A stretch of DNA of 64,000 bases from Promicromonospora soli (GTDB taxonomy: Bacteria; Actinomycetota; Actinomycetes; Actinomycetales; Cellulomonadaceae), in assembly GCF_014653785.1 (NCBI RefSeq), contig NZ_BNAS01000003.1, forward strand, positions 510,117 through 574,116, given 5' to 3'. The notes under the pieces were generated by a model. It was not told the DNA's origin. It searched no databases and was given only the letters and a program-made list of their open reading frames with translations. Every line of letters starts with the position of its first letter. The stretch's first letter is position 1. Positions 9,131-18,375 of the stretch are shown one piece after another. Both the position numbers and the translations under genes were made by a program.

Positions 9131-10357
9131 TCAGGACAGTCGACGCTCCAGCACGCCCAGGTGCGCCCACGCCCGAGCCGCCTGCGGCCCGCCCGGCTGC
9201 GCCAGCCGGGCCAGCCGGGTCCAGGCGGCGTGGTCGTCCGCGCCTTCGTCGCGGGCGGTCCAGTGCTCGACGGCGGCCGCGTCGTCGCAGGCGTGCACCG
9301 CCCCGCGGACCTCCGCCTCGAGCTCCTCACGCAGCCGCTCCACGCCCGGCGCGACCGACCGGCGCAGCAGCGCCTCGGGGTACGCAGAGAGTGCGCCGCG
9401 CACGTCGCCGCGCCGGAGCCGGGACCGCACGGTGTCGACGTCGGACCGAAGCGCCCGCGCGAGCCGGTAGGGGCGGGACCCCGCGAGCAGCGGGCCGTCC
9501 AGGACGCCGTCGGCCACCCGGCGGAGGCGCGAGATCTCGGCGCGCACGGCCACGAGCGACAGGTCGCCGGGGTGCAGGAGTACCGCGAGCTCCTCCGCGC
9601 CGAGGCCGCGGGGGTGCTCCGCGAGCAGGAGCAGGATCTCGGCGTGCCGCAGGGAGAGCCGGTGCCCCCGCAGCGCGGGCGGGCCGAGCAGCCGCAGGTC
9701 GGGGGCGCGTTCGGCCACGCCGTCCGCCCGGGCGGCGAGCTCGCGCTCCACCATCGCGACCGTAGCCCGCACCAGCGCGAGGGCGACGTGGGACCCGGCG
9801 GCGCTGCCGCCGGTGAGGTCGAGGACACCCACGATCCCGCCGGCCGGGTCGCGCACAGGGGCCGCGGTACAGCTCAGCCGCTGGACGGGGCGCGCGAAGT
9901 GCTCCGCCCCGAGCACCTGGACCGGGCGCCGCGTGGTCAGGGCAGTGCCGGGCGCGTTGGTGCCGACCGACTCCTCCCGCCACACTGCGCCCTCGACGAA
10001 CCCGACGTGGTCCACCGCGGAGCGCACCGGCCCACGGCCCTCGATCCAGAGGAGGCGGCCGACGTCGTCGGACACCGCGACCACCAGGCCGTCGCTCGTG
10101 GCGCCGCCCACCAGGTCGCGCACGAGCGGCATCGCAGCGGCCAGGGGATGGGCGCGGCGGTAGTCGTCGAGGTCGCCCGACGCCGCGACGGCGACCGTGC
10201 GCGGCCGGTCCGGGTCCACGCCGTTGCGCAGGCACCGCCGCCACGACGCCGCGACGACGGGGTCGATCCCGTTGGGCTCCTGCGAGCCGGCCGAACTGAC
10301 GAAGCTCTCGTACGCGGCGCGAACCCACTGCGCGTCCCGGTGTGGCACCTGCGTCAT
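9131..10357 (-). CDS. GAF-domain transcriptional regulator (AcoR-like)
   Basis: This 408-residue cytoplasmic protein starts with the helical region typical of acetoin/aldehyde-responsive regulators (DPVVAASWRRCLRNGVDPDRP). A GAF sensor domain follows, at about residues 75-210 (WREESVGTNAPGTAL, then SCTAAPVRDPAGGIVGVLDLTG). The C-terminal third has a winged-helix-like segment (LRHAEILLLLAEHPRGLGAEELAVLL) instead of an AAA+/Fis module. Such regulators typically sit beside an ExaC-type aldehyde dehydrogenase and a DUF779 gene, both present here at 13392 and 15023, so it most likely controls them (inference). ATG 10357 is preceded by a G-rich site; the frame extends 13 codons further without support. 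Confidence 0.82.
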   Translation of the reverse strand: MTQVPHRDAQWVRAAYESFVSSAGSQEPNGIDPVVAASWRRCLRNGVDPDRPRTVAVAASGDLDDYRRAHPLAAAMPLVRDLVGGATSDGLVVAVSDDVGRLLWIEGRGPVRSAVDHVGFVEGAVWREESVGTNAPGTALTTRRPVQVLGAEHFARPVQRLSCTAAPVRDPAGGIVGVLDLTGGSAAGSHVALALVRATVAMVERELAARADGVAERAPDLRLLGPPALRGHRLSLRHAEILLLLAEHPRGLGAEELAVLLHPGDLSLVAVRAEISRLRRVADGVLDGPLLAGSRPYRLARALRSDVDTVRSRLRRGDVRGALSAYPEALLRRSVAPGVERLREELEAEVRGAVHACDDAAAVEHWTARDEGADDHAAWTRLARLAQPGGPQAARAWAHLGVLERRLS

Positions 10358-10471
10358 GCTGCCCCCGACCTTGTTCCGACGCCGTCGTCGAACCACGCCA
10401 GTGTAGGCACCAGGCCAAGAACCTCAACAGTTGAGCATCGAAATCCCCAAGCCGCCCGCGCCGCCAGGTGC

Positions 10472-10480
10472 TTATCCACA
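10472..10480 (+). promoter_or_regulatory. DnaA-box-like 9-mer
   Basis: TTATCCACA matches the DnaA box exactly. It lies in the gap between the GAF regulator and the gene at 10576, as one of several scattered copies in this window. A single box does not imply an origin. Confidence 0.35.
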
Positions 10481-10575
10481 GATCACGGCTGTATTACGAT
10501 CTCGCCGTGCGGGACTGAAGAAGTAGTCCTAGCGTCATTCACGCCGGTAGTTAAAGGGCCCACGAGCCCGGCAGT

Positions 10576-11283
10576 TTGTTTTCATGGGAACTCTCTTTGG
10601 GGGAAGAGTTGAACCACGTCGCTTTAGTGAGGCTGGAACCCGCTACATCTGGAACAGACGAAGACCCCGGGGACAGTCGGGCCTCATCGCCCGCACCGGA
10701 ACCGGCCCGGCTACCCGCGCTCGACGTGCCGGAACCACCACCCCTCAAGCCCGGGCACGAGCCGGAGATCGACCTCGTGGGCGCCCGCGGCCGCAGGCGC
10801 TGGACCTTCGGCGCCGCGATCGTTACCGGCGTCGCCGTCGCGATAAGCCTCTGGGCCGTGTCGGCCCACGCCGACGAGACCAGTCGCCTGCTGACGCTGA
10901 CGTCGCAGATCGACAGCCAGGTCAGCACTACTGCGGCCCGGTCGCACGACCTCGCCGCCGTCATGGACACGGCCGAGCGGGTCTACGAATACTCCGAGGG
11001 TCAGGTCGCCGACCCGGCCACGCGCGATGTCCTCGCCCAGGCGATCGACGATGCCCGCGCCGCCGTGGCCCAGCGCGTCACCGACGCCCCGCCGTCCTCG
11101 GTCACGCAGGCCAGCACCCTGCTCGCCCAGGCCACCCACATCGAGGACTCGCTCGACTGGGCCACGGAGGACCTACGTGTCGCCGTCGACATGGTCCAGC
11201 AGTCGCAGGGCGCCCAGCGCGCCCTGGACTCCCGCGAGCCGGTAGGAAACCGGACGATCCTTACGTCGCGCGAGGGATCCTGA
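10576..11283 (+). CDS. Hypothetical single-pass membrane protein
   Basis: I do not recognise this product. The frame of up to 235 residues has a Pro/Glu-rich N-terminus, then GRRRWTFGAAIVTGVAVAIS (about residues 75-98) as a signal anchor. An extracytoplasmic alpha-helical domain rich in Ala, Asp, Thr and Gln follows (SRLLTLTSQIDSQVSTTAA and later STLLAQATHIEDSLDWATED). No enzyme motif is visible. The start is uncertain: only TTG codons (10576, 10597, 10609) and a GTG (10627) are available before the membrane segment, and a GGGGGAAG stretch at 10599-10606 could serve one of them. It stands alone between the GAF regulator and a convergent VWA gene. Confidence 0.55.
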   Translation: MFSWELSLGEELNHVALVRLEPATSGTDEDPGDSRASSPAPEPARLPALDVPEPPPLKPGHEPEIDLVGARGRRRWTFGAAIVTGVAVAISLWAVSAHADETSRLLTLTSQIDSQVSTTAARSHDLAAVMDTAERVYEYSEGQVADPATRDVLAQAIDDARAAVAQRVTDAPPSSVTQASTLLAQATHIEDSLDWATEDLRVAVDMVQQSQGAQRALDSREPVGNRTILTSREGS

Positions 11284-11405
11284 CAAGTCTGCGCTGTCAT
11301 TTGATGGCGTTCTAAATTTCCGGGCCTTTCTGCTCGTCGAAACCTCTTTCCAGCGCATTCTGCGGTCGGATTCCGGAGGTCCGTTTCTGCCAAGCGGTCG
11401 CGTGC

Positions 11406-11423
11406 GAAGCTCTCGAGAGCTTC
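11406..11423. terminator. Palindrome between convergent genes, possible bidirectional terminator
   Basis: An 18-bp perfect palindrome with a CTCGAG centre lies between the stop codons of the membrane protein gene (11283) and the VWA gene (11436). It has no loop beyond the centre and no T-tract. Confidence 0.4.
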
Positions 11424-11435
11424 AAGCCCAACGCG

Positions 11436-13136
11436 TCACGCCCCGTCGTCGGGGGCCACGTCGCGGTAGGCGTCCACCAGGTCGACGAATTCCGCCCGGA
11501 GCCCGTACAGGTCCTCGCCCAGGGCGCCGGACGCCCGCTCCCGGAGGGCGTCGAGGTTCGCCGCGCCCCGGTACTCCGAGCCCGTGGCGATCAGCCCGAG
11601 CTCGGCCACTGCCGAGGCGAAGGCGAAGTCCGCCGTCGGCGCCGACGTGAACGCGTCGGATCCGACCGGGAACTCGACCTCGGTGCTGGACGCCGTTGGC
11701 TCGCCGCCGCCCGCGGCCTTGTACCGCACGTGCACGGTCATGAAGTCGCTGCTCGTGCCGACCTCCTGGTCGGAGTACTTCAAGTCGTCCGAACCGCCGT
11801 CATCGGCGGCCGAGGCGGCCGGGACGAGCTCGTAGAACGCGGTCACGGAGTGGCCGGCCCCGACGTCGCCCGCGTCCTTGGCGTCGTCGTCGAAGTCCTC
11901 GTCCTCCAGTCGCCGGTTGTCGTACCCGATCAGCCGGTAGGAGCCGACAGTGGCCGGGTTGAGCTCGACCTGCAGCTTGAGGTCCTTGGCCACCACGAAC
12001 ATGGTCGAGCCGAACTCGTCGACCAGGACCTTGCGTGCTTCGGCCAGAGTGTCGATGTAGGCGTAGTTGCCGTTCCCGTGGTCGGCGATCGCCTCCATCG
12101 TGTTGTCCTTCAGGTTGTACATGCCGAAGCCCAGCACGGACACGTAGACCCCGGACTCGTGCTCGGTCTCGATCAGCTCGGTGAGCTCCTCGGGCGTGGA
12201 CGGGCCCACGTTGAAGTCGCCGTCGGTCGCCAGGATCACGCGGTTGTTGCCGCCCTCGACGAAGTTCTTCTCGGCCAGCTCGTACGCAGTCCGCAGGCCG
12301 TCCGCGCCGCCGGTGGACCCGCCGGCCCGCAGCGACCGGAGGTGGTCCACGAGCACGCCGTGCTCGGAGCCGGGCACCGAGTCCGCGACCACCTGGTTGT
12401 CGCCCGCGTAGGTCACTATCGAGACCCGGTCGTCCTCGCCGAGCTGCTCCACGAGCAGCGCGAACGACTCCGCCAGCAGCGGCAGCTTGTTCGGCTCGTC
12501 CATCGACCCCGACACGTCCAGCAGGAAGACGATGTTGTTGCCCTCCGACGTCGGTACCGCCTCCGTGGCCTGCACGCCCACCATGGCCAGCTGGTGCTCG
12601 GGATTCCACGGCGCCGTCGCGACCTCGGTCGTCACCGAGAACGGGTGCTCCGCGCCGGCGTCGGGCGCCGGATAGTCGTAGTCGAAGTAGTTGATCAGCT
12701 CCTCGATCCGCACGCCCTCGGGCGCCACTCCCTGGTTCACCTGGCGGCGCAGGTTCGAGTACGACGCCGTGTCGACGTCGGCGGAGAACGTGGACAGCGG
12801 GCTCGTGGCGACGTCCTGGAACGGTGTCTCGGGAGAGTCGTCGTACTCCTCTCCCTGGTCGGCCGGCTTTTGCGGGTCGGCAGCGGGGCCGGTCGGATCG
12901 GGGCCGGGGAGCGGCGCGATCTCGGCGTCGCTCAGCGCCTCGGGGGCGGGGGCCGGTACTGACAGCCCCGCCGAGTCGGAAGCCGTCTCCGACCCGCCGC
13001 CGTCGGCGGTGCAGCCTGCGAGTGCCAGGGTCGCGGTCAGCAGCGCTGCCAGCGCCGCCGGCGGTGCGGTCAGCCGTCGTGCCGGGTGCGCTGGCGCGTC
13101 TGCGCCGGGGCGGGACTGGTGGGGTGCGGAAGTCAT
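11436..13136 (-). CDS. YfbK-like von Willebrand factor type A lipoprotein
   Basis: This protein of about 566 residues is a secreted lipoprotein. The signal peptide ends in ATLALAGC, with the lipidated cysteine near residue 42. A Pro/Asp-rich linker follows, then the YfbK N-terminal domain (FSADVDTASYSNLRRQVNQG and IEELINYFDYDYPAP). Next comes a VWA domain with an intact MIDAS motif (FLLDVSGSMDEPNKLPL) and ATDGDFNVG. The C-terminal DUF3520-type region (ELNPATVGSYRLIGYDNRRL) completes the family architecture. Total length matches E. coli YfbK. ATG 13136 has AGAGG upstream; 13151 is an alternative. The role of the family is not settled; MIDAS VWA domains bind metal and protein ligands. Confidence 0.88.
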   Translation of the reverse strand: MTSAPHQSRPGADAPAHPARRLTAPPAALAALLTATLALAGCTADGGGSETASDSAGLSVPAPAPEALSDAEIAPLPGPDPTGPAADPQKPADQGEEYDDSPETPFQDVATSPLSTFSADVDTASYSNLRRQVNQGVAPEGVRIEELINYFDYDYPAPDAGAEHPFSVTTEVATAPWNPEHQLAMVGVQATEAVPTSEGNNIVFLLDVSGSMDEPNKLPLLAESFALLVEQLGEDDRVSIVTYAGDNQVVADSVPGSEHGVLVDHLRSLRAGGSTGGADGLRTAYELAEKNFVEGGNNRVILATDGDFNVGPSTPEELTELIETEHESGVYVSVLGFGMYNLKDNTMEAIADHGNGNYAYIDTLAEARKVLVDEFGSTMFVVAKDLKLQVELNPATVGSYRLIGYDNRRLEDEDFDDDAKDAGDVGAGHSVTAFYELVPAASAADDGGSDDLKYSDQEVGTSSDFMTVHVRYKAAGGGEPTASSTEVEFPVGSDAFTSAPTADFAFASAVAELGLIATGSEYRGAANLDALRERASGALGEDLYGLRAEFVDLVDAYRDVAPDDGA

Positions 13137-13391
13137 CGGGAGGCCTCTCATCGTGTTCGGCGTCGTGTCCGGCTTCGTGTTCGGATTCGTGTGGTCCGGC
13201 GATCTGCCCTCTGAAGTCCATCTGTTCCGTGGCCGGTGCGGCTTGCCGCCCCGAGGTCACGGTCGGGTTGCAACCCCGATGCAACGCCCCGCTGCCTAAC
13301 CTCGCCCCACCCGGGTGCGCCGCTGCACCCGCGTGTGGCTCCGCCGTCGGTCAGCCGACGGCGGGCACGAGAACCTGCGAGGAGGCAGACC

Positions 13392-14915
<1,524 letters not shown>

Positions 14916-14934
14916 AGAGGGGTCCCCGAGGGTC

Positions 14935-14983
14935 GAGCATGAGGTTGGTGCCGGCGTCGAGCATCGGCACCAACCTCGTGCTC
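14935..14983 (+). terminator. Strong intercistronic hairpin between aldehyde dehydrogenase and DUF779 genes
   Basis: A 19-bp stem (14935-14953 with 14965-14983), broken only by one G-T wobble, encloses an 11-nt loop. There is no T-tract. It could terminate most transcripts after the dehydrogenase gene or protect its 3' end while allowing reduced DUF779 expression. Confidence 0.65.
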
Positions 14984-15022
14984 GCCGGACTCTCAGTTCA
15001 TGGTCGACGGTTTGGAGGAGTG

Positions 15023-15472
15023 ATGGGTCACGACGTTCCGGGGGCTGGAGTTGCGCGTGTTGCGCTGACCGATGACGCGGCGGCACTGCTGGTGCGGCTG
15101 CGGGACAAGCACGGCGAGCTGATGTTCCACCAGTCCGGCGGCTGCTGCGACGGCTCGTCGCCCATGTGCTATCCGGACGGCGACTTCATCACCGGCGACG
15201 CAGACGTGCACCTCGGCGACCTAGCCGTCGGGGCGGGCCCTGCTGGGGAGGGCTCTGCTGGCGAGGACTCTGCTGCAGCGGGCCGCGGGTCGTTCACGGT
15301 CCCGGTCTGGATGAGCCGGAACCAGTTCGAGTACTGGAAGCACACCCACCTCACCATCGACGTGGTCCCCGGCCGCGGTGCCGGGTTCAGCGTCGAGGCG
15401 CCCGAGGGCGTGCGGTTCCTCATCCGGTCGCGCCTGTTCACCGACGAGGAGTGGGAGCGGCTCGAGGCCTGA
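15023..15472 (+). CDS. DUF779 domain-containing protein
   Basis: This 149-residue protein matches the DUF779 family, which almost always travels with ExaC/AcoD-type aldehyde dehydrogenases; its biochemical role is unknown. The conserved cysteine-rich loop reads HQSGGCCDGSSPMCYPDGDF, and the C-terminal half has VWMSRNQFEYWKHTHLTIDV and VEAPEGVRFLIRSRLFTDEEW. A Gly/Ala/Ser-rich insert (about residues 74-90) interrupts the domain and looks like local repeat expansion. The ATG at 15023 has GGAGG upstream and is much nearer the family start than the open frame beyond it. Confidence 0.88.
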   Translation: MGHDVPGAGVARVALTDDAAALLVRLRDKHGELMFHQSGGCCDGSSPMCYPDGDFITGDADVHLGDLAVGAGPAGEGSAGEDSAAAGRGSFTVPVWMSRNQFEYWKHTHLTIDVVPGRGAGFSVEAPEGVRFLIRSRLFTDEEWERLEA

Positions 15473-15500
15473 GCGCGCGCCGGGTGGCGTCGCGGGCGAC

Positions 15501-15914
15501 TCAGTCGGGCGTGAGGGCGACAACGCCGTCCGCCGTCGCGAGGAAGAACCCGGCGACCGCGAGGTCCTGCTCGGCGGCCGCCGCCCGGAGCGCCACGCCC
15601 CAGGCGTGGTCCTCGAACGAAGCGTCCGCCGAGCCCGGCCGCTCGAGCATGAGCAGGATCGACGCGCCGGGCTCGCCGTGCAGCATCGCGTGCCAGGCGT
15701 GGCCGAGCTCGTTCACCGTGCGCACGTCGGGCTCGTCCGGCACGTGGTCGAGGGGGACGATCACCGGGAGCGCACGGCGCTCGCCGTCCAGCATGACGAA
15801 CCACAGCGTCCGCCAGCGTGGCGGGACGCCGTCGTGCAGGAAACTCGCGAAGGCGAGCAGGGCCGCGTCGTCGGCCAGCGGTTGGTTCGGGACGATCCCG
15901 CTCAATGATGTCAT
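15501..15914 (-). CDS. Conserved hypothetical protein
   Basis: I cannot assign this 137-residue protein. It is an alpha/beta-looking cytoplasmic protein without signal peptide or membrane segment. Segments such as WRTLWFVMLDGERRALPVIV and GEPGASILLMLERPGSADAS suggest alternating strands. The ATG at 15914 is preferred over the in-frame start at 15968, because a TAATAC-like box lies just upstream (about 15922-15927) and the extra residues would cross the DnaA-box-like site. It is convergent with DUF779 and divergent from the MerR gene. Confidence 0.6.
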   Translation of the reverse strand: MTSLSGIVPNQPLADDAALLAFASFLHDGVPPRWRTLWFVMLDGERRALPVIVPLDHVPDEPDVRTVNELGHAWHAMLHGEPGASILLMLERPGSADASFEDHAWGVALRAAAAEQDLAVAGFFLATADGVVALTPD

Positions 15915-15954
15915 GGAGACCAGTATTAGCCCGGATGCTGACAGTTGATGGGGG

Positions 15955-15963
15955 TTATCCACA
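15955..15963 (+). promoter_or_regulatory. DnaA-box-like 9-mer
   Basis: An exact TTATCCACA lies in the divergent gap between the hypothetical gene at 15501-15914 and the MerR-family gene at 16044. Confidence 0.35.
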
Positions 15964-16005
15964 GGCACTCTCTGGCGATGCGCCAGGATCCCTCGAAATC
16001 GAGGC

Positions 16006-16036
16006 TTGAAGTTGACGCGGCGTCAACCTCTACCGT
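16006..16036 (+). promoter_or_regulatory. MerR-type promoter/operator with 19-bp spacer
   Basis: A -35 box TTGAAG (16006-16011) and a -10 box TACCGT (16031-16036) are separated by exactly 19 bp. An inverted repeat GTTGACG-CGG-CGTCAAC (16011-16027) lies across the spacer. Overlong spacers bridged by an operator are the hallmark of MerR-activated promoters. The -10 is followed by 7 nt and then ATG 16044, so the transcript is leaderless or nearly so. It is probably autoregulated by the downstream product. Confidence 0.82.
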
Positions 16037-16043
16037 GGTGCAC

Positions 16044-16829
16044 ATGCAATGGTCCATCCAGGAGATCGCCCGCCTGACGGGCGTCACGAGCCGCACGCTG
16101 CGGCACTACGACGCCGTCGGGCTGCTGCCCGCCGTCCGGACGACGGCGAGCGGCCCACGCCGTTACGACCGCACCGCCCTGGTGCGGCTGCAGCGGATCC
16201 TGCTGCTGCGCGACCTCGGTCTCGGCCTCGGCGACATCGCCGAGGTGCTCGACACCGGCCAGGACGAGGCGGAGGCGCTGCGCCACCACCTCGTCTCGTT
16301 GCGGGCGGAGCAGGACCGGCTGGAGCGGCAGATCGCGTCGGTCGAACGGACCGTCGCGGCTCTCGAGGAGGACCCGGAAGCGAAGGAGGACATCATGGCG
16401 AAGGACATGCTCGACGGATTCGACCACACGCAGTACGAGCAGGAGGTGACCGAGCGCTGGGGCCGCGACGCGTACACGAAGAGCGACGCGTGGTGGCGTG
16501 GCCTCGGCGAGGACGGCCAGCGGCAGTGGAAGGAGAAGGCCGAGGCGCTGAGCAAGGCCTGGACCGACGCCGCCCAGGCGGGGCACGACCCGGCCTCCGA
16601 CGAGGCGCAGGCGGTCGCCGCCCGGCACGCCGAGTGGCTCGGGTCCATCCCGGGTACGCCCGGCCACGAGCAGGGGCGGCCCGAGCGCGAGTACCTGCTG
16701 GGCCTGGCCGACATGTACGTGGCGGACGAGCGGTTCGGCGCGAACTACGGCGGCACCGAGGGCGCGGCCTTCGTGCGCGACGTGCTGCGCGTCTACGCCG
16801 ACCGGGCCTACGCCGACGGCGAGTACTGA
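16044..16829 (+). CDS. TipA-like MerR-family transcriptional activator with TipAS domain
   Basis: This 261-residue regulator has an N-terminal MerR HTH (QWSIQEIARLTGVTSRTLRHYDAVGLLP, with RRYDRTALVRLQRILLLRDLGLGL). A coiled-coil dimerisation helix follows (HHLVSLRAEQDRLERQIASVERTVAALEED). The C-terminal TipAS antibiotic-recognition domain runs from about residue 125 (DGFDHTQYEQEVTERWG through FGANYGGTEGAAFVRDVLRVYADRAY). In Streptomyces, TipAL binds thiopeptides through this domain and activates its own promoter; the conserved cysteine that traps thiopeptides is not visible here, so ligand and mechanism may differ. The 3' end overlaps the convergent DinB gene by 22 bp. Confidence 0.9.
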   Translation: MQWSIQEIARLTGVTSRTLRHYDAVGLLPAVRTTASGPRRYDRTALVRLQRILLLRDLGLGLGDIAEVLDTGQDEAEALRHHLVSLRAEQDRLERQIASVERTVAALEEDPEAKEDIMAKDMLDGFDHTQYEQEVTERWGRDAYTKSDAWWRGLGEDGQRQWKEKAEALSKAWTDAAQAGHDPASDEAQAVAARHAEWLGSIPGTPGHEQGRPEREYLLGLADMYVADERFGANYGGTEGAAFVRDVLRVYADRAYADGEY

Positions 16830-17416
16830 GCCCGGTACAGGTCGCGAAGGAGGCAGATCTCGCCGCCGTGCGCCATGGCCTCGCGGCTGAGATGGGTCAC
16901 GAGCGCCGCCATCGGGAACTCGGCGAACCAGTCACCCTTTGGACCGATCGGGTGCATCAGGGACTCGTCGTCGAGCGTCGCGATGGCGTCCCGCCACGAC
17001 CGGTAGCCCTCGTCGAGCATGGCGAGGCCGCCCTCGGCGGTGATCGGGGTCTGCGGCCAGTGTCGGGGGTCGAACATGCCGGCGTCGGGCGGCGCGTCCG
17101 TGGGGCCGAACAGCGCCCGGGCGCGTCGCCCGAACACGTCGCGGCCCACGTGCACCATGCGCCATGCGATGGTGGTGACCGGCGGAATCTCCGGTTCGGG
17201 CACCTCTTGCTCGAGCAGGGGCTCGCCGTCGGGTCCCGGGCGGACGCTCCACGCCGGCGACGCCGGCTCCCAGAGGTACTCGGTGTCGGTCAGGCCCTCG
17301 AGGCGCGGCCACAGGTGGTGGTCGAAGTAGAAGCTCAGCTGGTCCAGCAGGAGGTCACGCCACACCGTCGTGGGGGGCGGCGCTGCCGAGGGGGTGGCCG
17401 GCCCGGTCGTCGTCAT
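16808..17416 (-). CDS. DinB-family protein
   Basis: This 202-residue protein matches the DinB/DfsB-like four-helix family (DUF664-type), many members of which are metal- or thiol-dependent transferases. Visible elements are the N-terminal helix LLLDQLSFYFDHHLWPRLEGLTD, an EYLWEPASPAWSVRP segment, the IAWRMVHVGRDVFGRRA helix with a putative metal-ligand His, and the C-terminal LVTHLSREAMAHGGEICLLRDLYRAQ helix with paired histidines. ATG 17416 lies 6 nt after a TACCTT box, so the mRNA is probably leaderless. It diverges from the PfkB gene. Confidence 0.82.
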   Translation of the reverse strand: MTTTGPATPSAAPPPTTVWRDLLLDQLSFYFDHHLWPRLEGLTDTEYLWEPASPAWSVRPGPDGEPLLEQEVPEPEIPPVTTIAWRMVHVGRDVFGRRARALFGPTDAPPDAGMFDPRHWPQTPITAEGGLAMLDEGYRSWRDAIATLDDESLMHPIGPKGDWFAEFPMAALVTHLSREAMAHGGEICLLRDLYRAQYSPSA

Positions 17417-17490
17417 GCTGTGAAGGTACCTTCCGTGTCTGACACTTCGATTCAAAGGTTTTCGCAGATTTTCGAAGGTAGCCTCAGTAC
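17417..17490. promoter_or_regulatory. Divergent leaderless promoters for DinB and PfkB genes
   Basis: On the minus strand TACCTT (17423-17428) is 6 nt from ATG 17416. On the plus strand TAGCCT (17479-17484) is 6 nt from ATG 17491. The minus-strand -10 sits inside the palindrome GAAGGTACCTTC, which could be an operator. TTTTCG direct repeats at about 17459-17474 flank the plus-strand promoter. Confidence 0.55.
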
Positions 17491-18375
17491 ATGCCCGACG
17501 CCCCGGCCGACGCCCATCAAAAACCGTCCGTGACCTGCTGGTTCGCTGGTCTCACCACGTTGGACGTGATCCACCGGAGCGCCGTTCGGCCGGGGCCCAA
17601 CCAGAAGATCACCGCCGTTCGCCAGGACGTGTCCGCGGGCGGGCCCGCGGCCAACGCGGCAGTCACCGCCGCGACGCTCGGTGCGCGGGCGCTGCTGATC
17701 AGCGCTATGGGTTCAGGTCCGGTGGGTTCGGCCGCGCGGGGCGACCTGGAGCACCACGGGGTCGAGATCCACGACACGGCGGAGGGCCGCGTGATCCCGT
17801 TCGCCGTCTCGGCCGTGATGGTCGACGACGAGACCGGCGACCGGTCGGTCGTCTCGCCCGACGCCACGCTCGCCGACGGCCTCGACGTCACGCCCCAGGC
17901 TCTCGACACCCTGCCCCGGCCCGACGTGGTCCTGCTCGACGGGCACCACCCTGACCTGGCCCGGAGCGTGCTCGCGTACGCGGAGTCTCTCGACCCTCGC
18001 CCGCTGATCGTGCTCGACGCCGGCCGGTGGCGTCCGGTCTTCGCCGATCTCCTCGGCTCGGCGGACGTGACGGCCAGGTCCGCGGACTTCCGCGCGCCGG
18101 CCGACGTCGCGCGATCCCGTGCCGTCGTCGCCACGCACGGCCCCGAGCCCGTGACCTGGTGCGACAAGGACGGGCGGCGCGGATCCACCGAGGTGCCGAC
18201 CGTCGACGTGCGTGACACCCTCGGCGCGGGCGACGCGTTCCACGGTGCGCTCTCCGTCGCGCTCGCCCGGGGCGCCGACCTGGAAGCCGCGGTCGAGGAG
18301 GCGGTGCGCGTGGCGTCCATCCGGGTACAGCACATCGGACCGCGCTCCTGGCTGGAGTACCTTTCGTGCGTCTGA
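17491..18375 (+). CDS. PfkB-family carbohydrate kinase
   Basis: This 294-residue sugar kinase has a ribokinase-type fold. The sequence shows the N-terminal substrate region FAGLTTLDVIHRS and the first PfkB signature (AGGPAANAAVTAATLGARALLISAMG). The anion-hole/catalytic-base motif DTLGAGDAFHGALSVAL near residue 240 carries the catalytic Asp. The exact sugar cannot be told from sequence. It starts 6 nt after TAGCCT (leaderless), and its 3' end overlaps the next kinase gene by 10 bp, so the two are co-translated and may act on the same sugar or nucleoside. Confidence 0.88.
   Translation: MPDAPADAHQKPSVTCWFAGLTTLDVIHRSAVRPGPNQKITAVRQDVSAGGPAANAAVTAATLGARALLISAMGSGPVGSAARGDLEHHGVEIHDTAEGRVIPFAVSAVMVDDETGDRSVVSPDATLADGLDVTPQALDTLPRPDVVLLDGHHPDLARSVLAYAESLDPRPLIVLDAGRWRPVFADLLGSADVTARSADFRAPADVARSRAVVATHGPEPVTWCDKDGRRGSTEVPTVDVRDTLGAGDAFHGALSVALARGADLEAAVEEAVRVASIRVQHIGPRSWLEYLSCV

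Noticed and set aside
8102-10612. An 836-codon plus-strand frame across the rhodanese and GAF regulator genes
   Set aside because: It runs antisense through two well-supported genes and their gap, has Arg/Val/Gly-rich composition and no recognisable domain.
13137-13391. Gene in the gap upstream of the aldehyde dehydrogenase
   Set aside because: Frames here are antisense extensions of the VWA gene or the dehydrogenase leader. It only holds promoters for the two divergent genes, without a recognisable -10 box.
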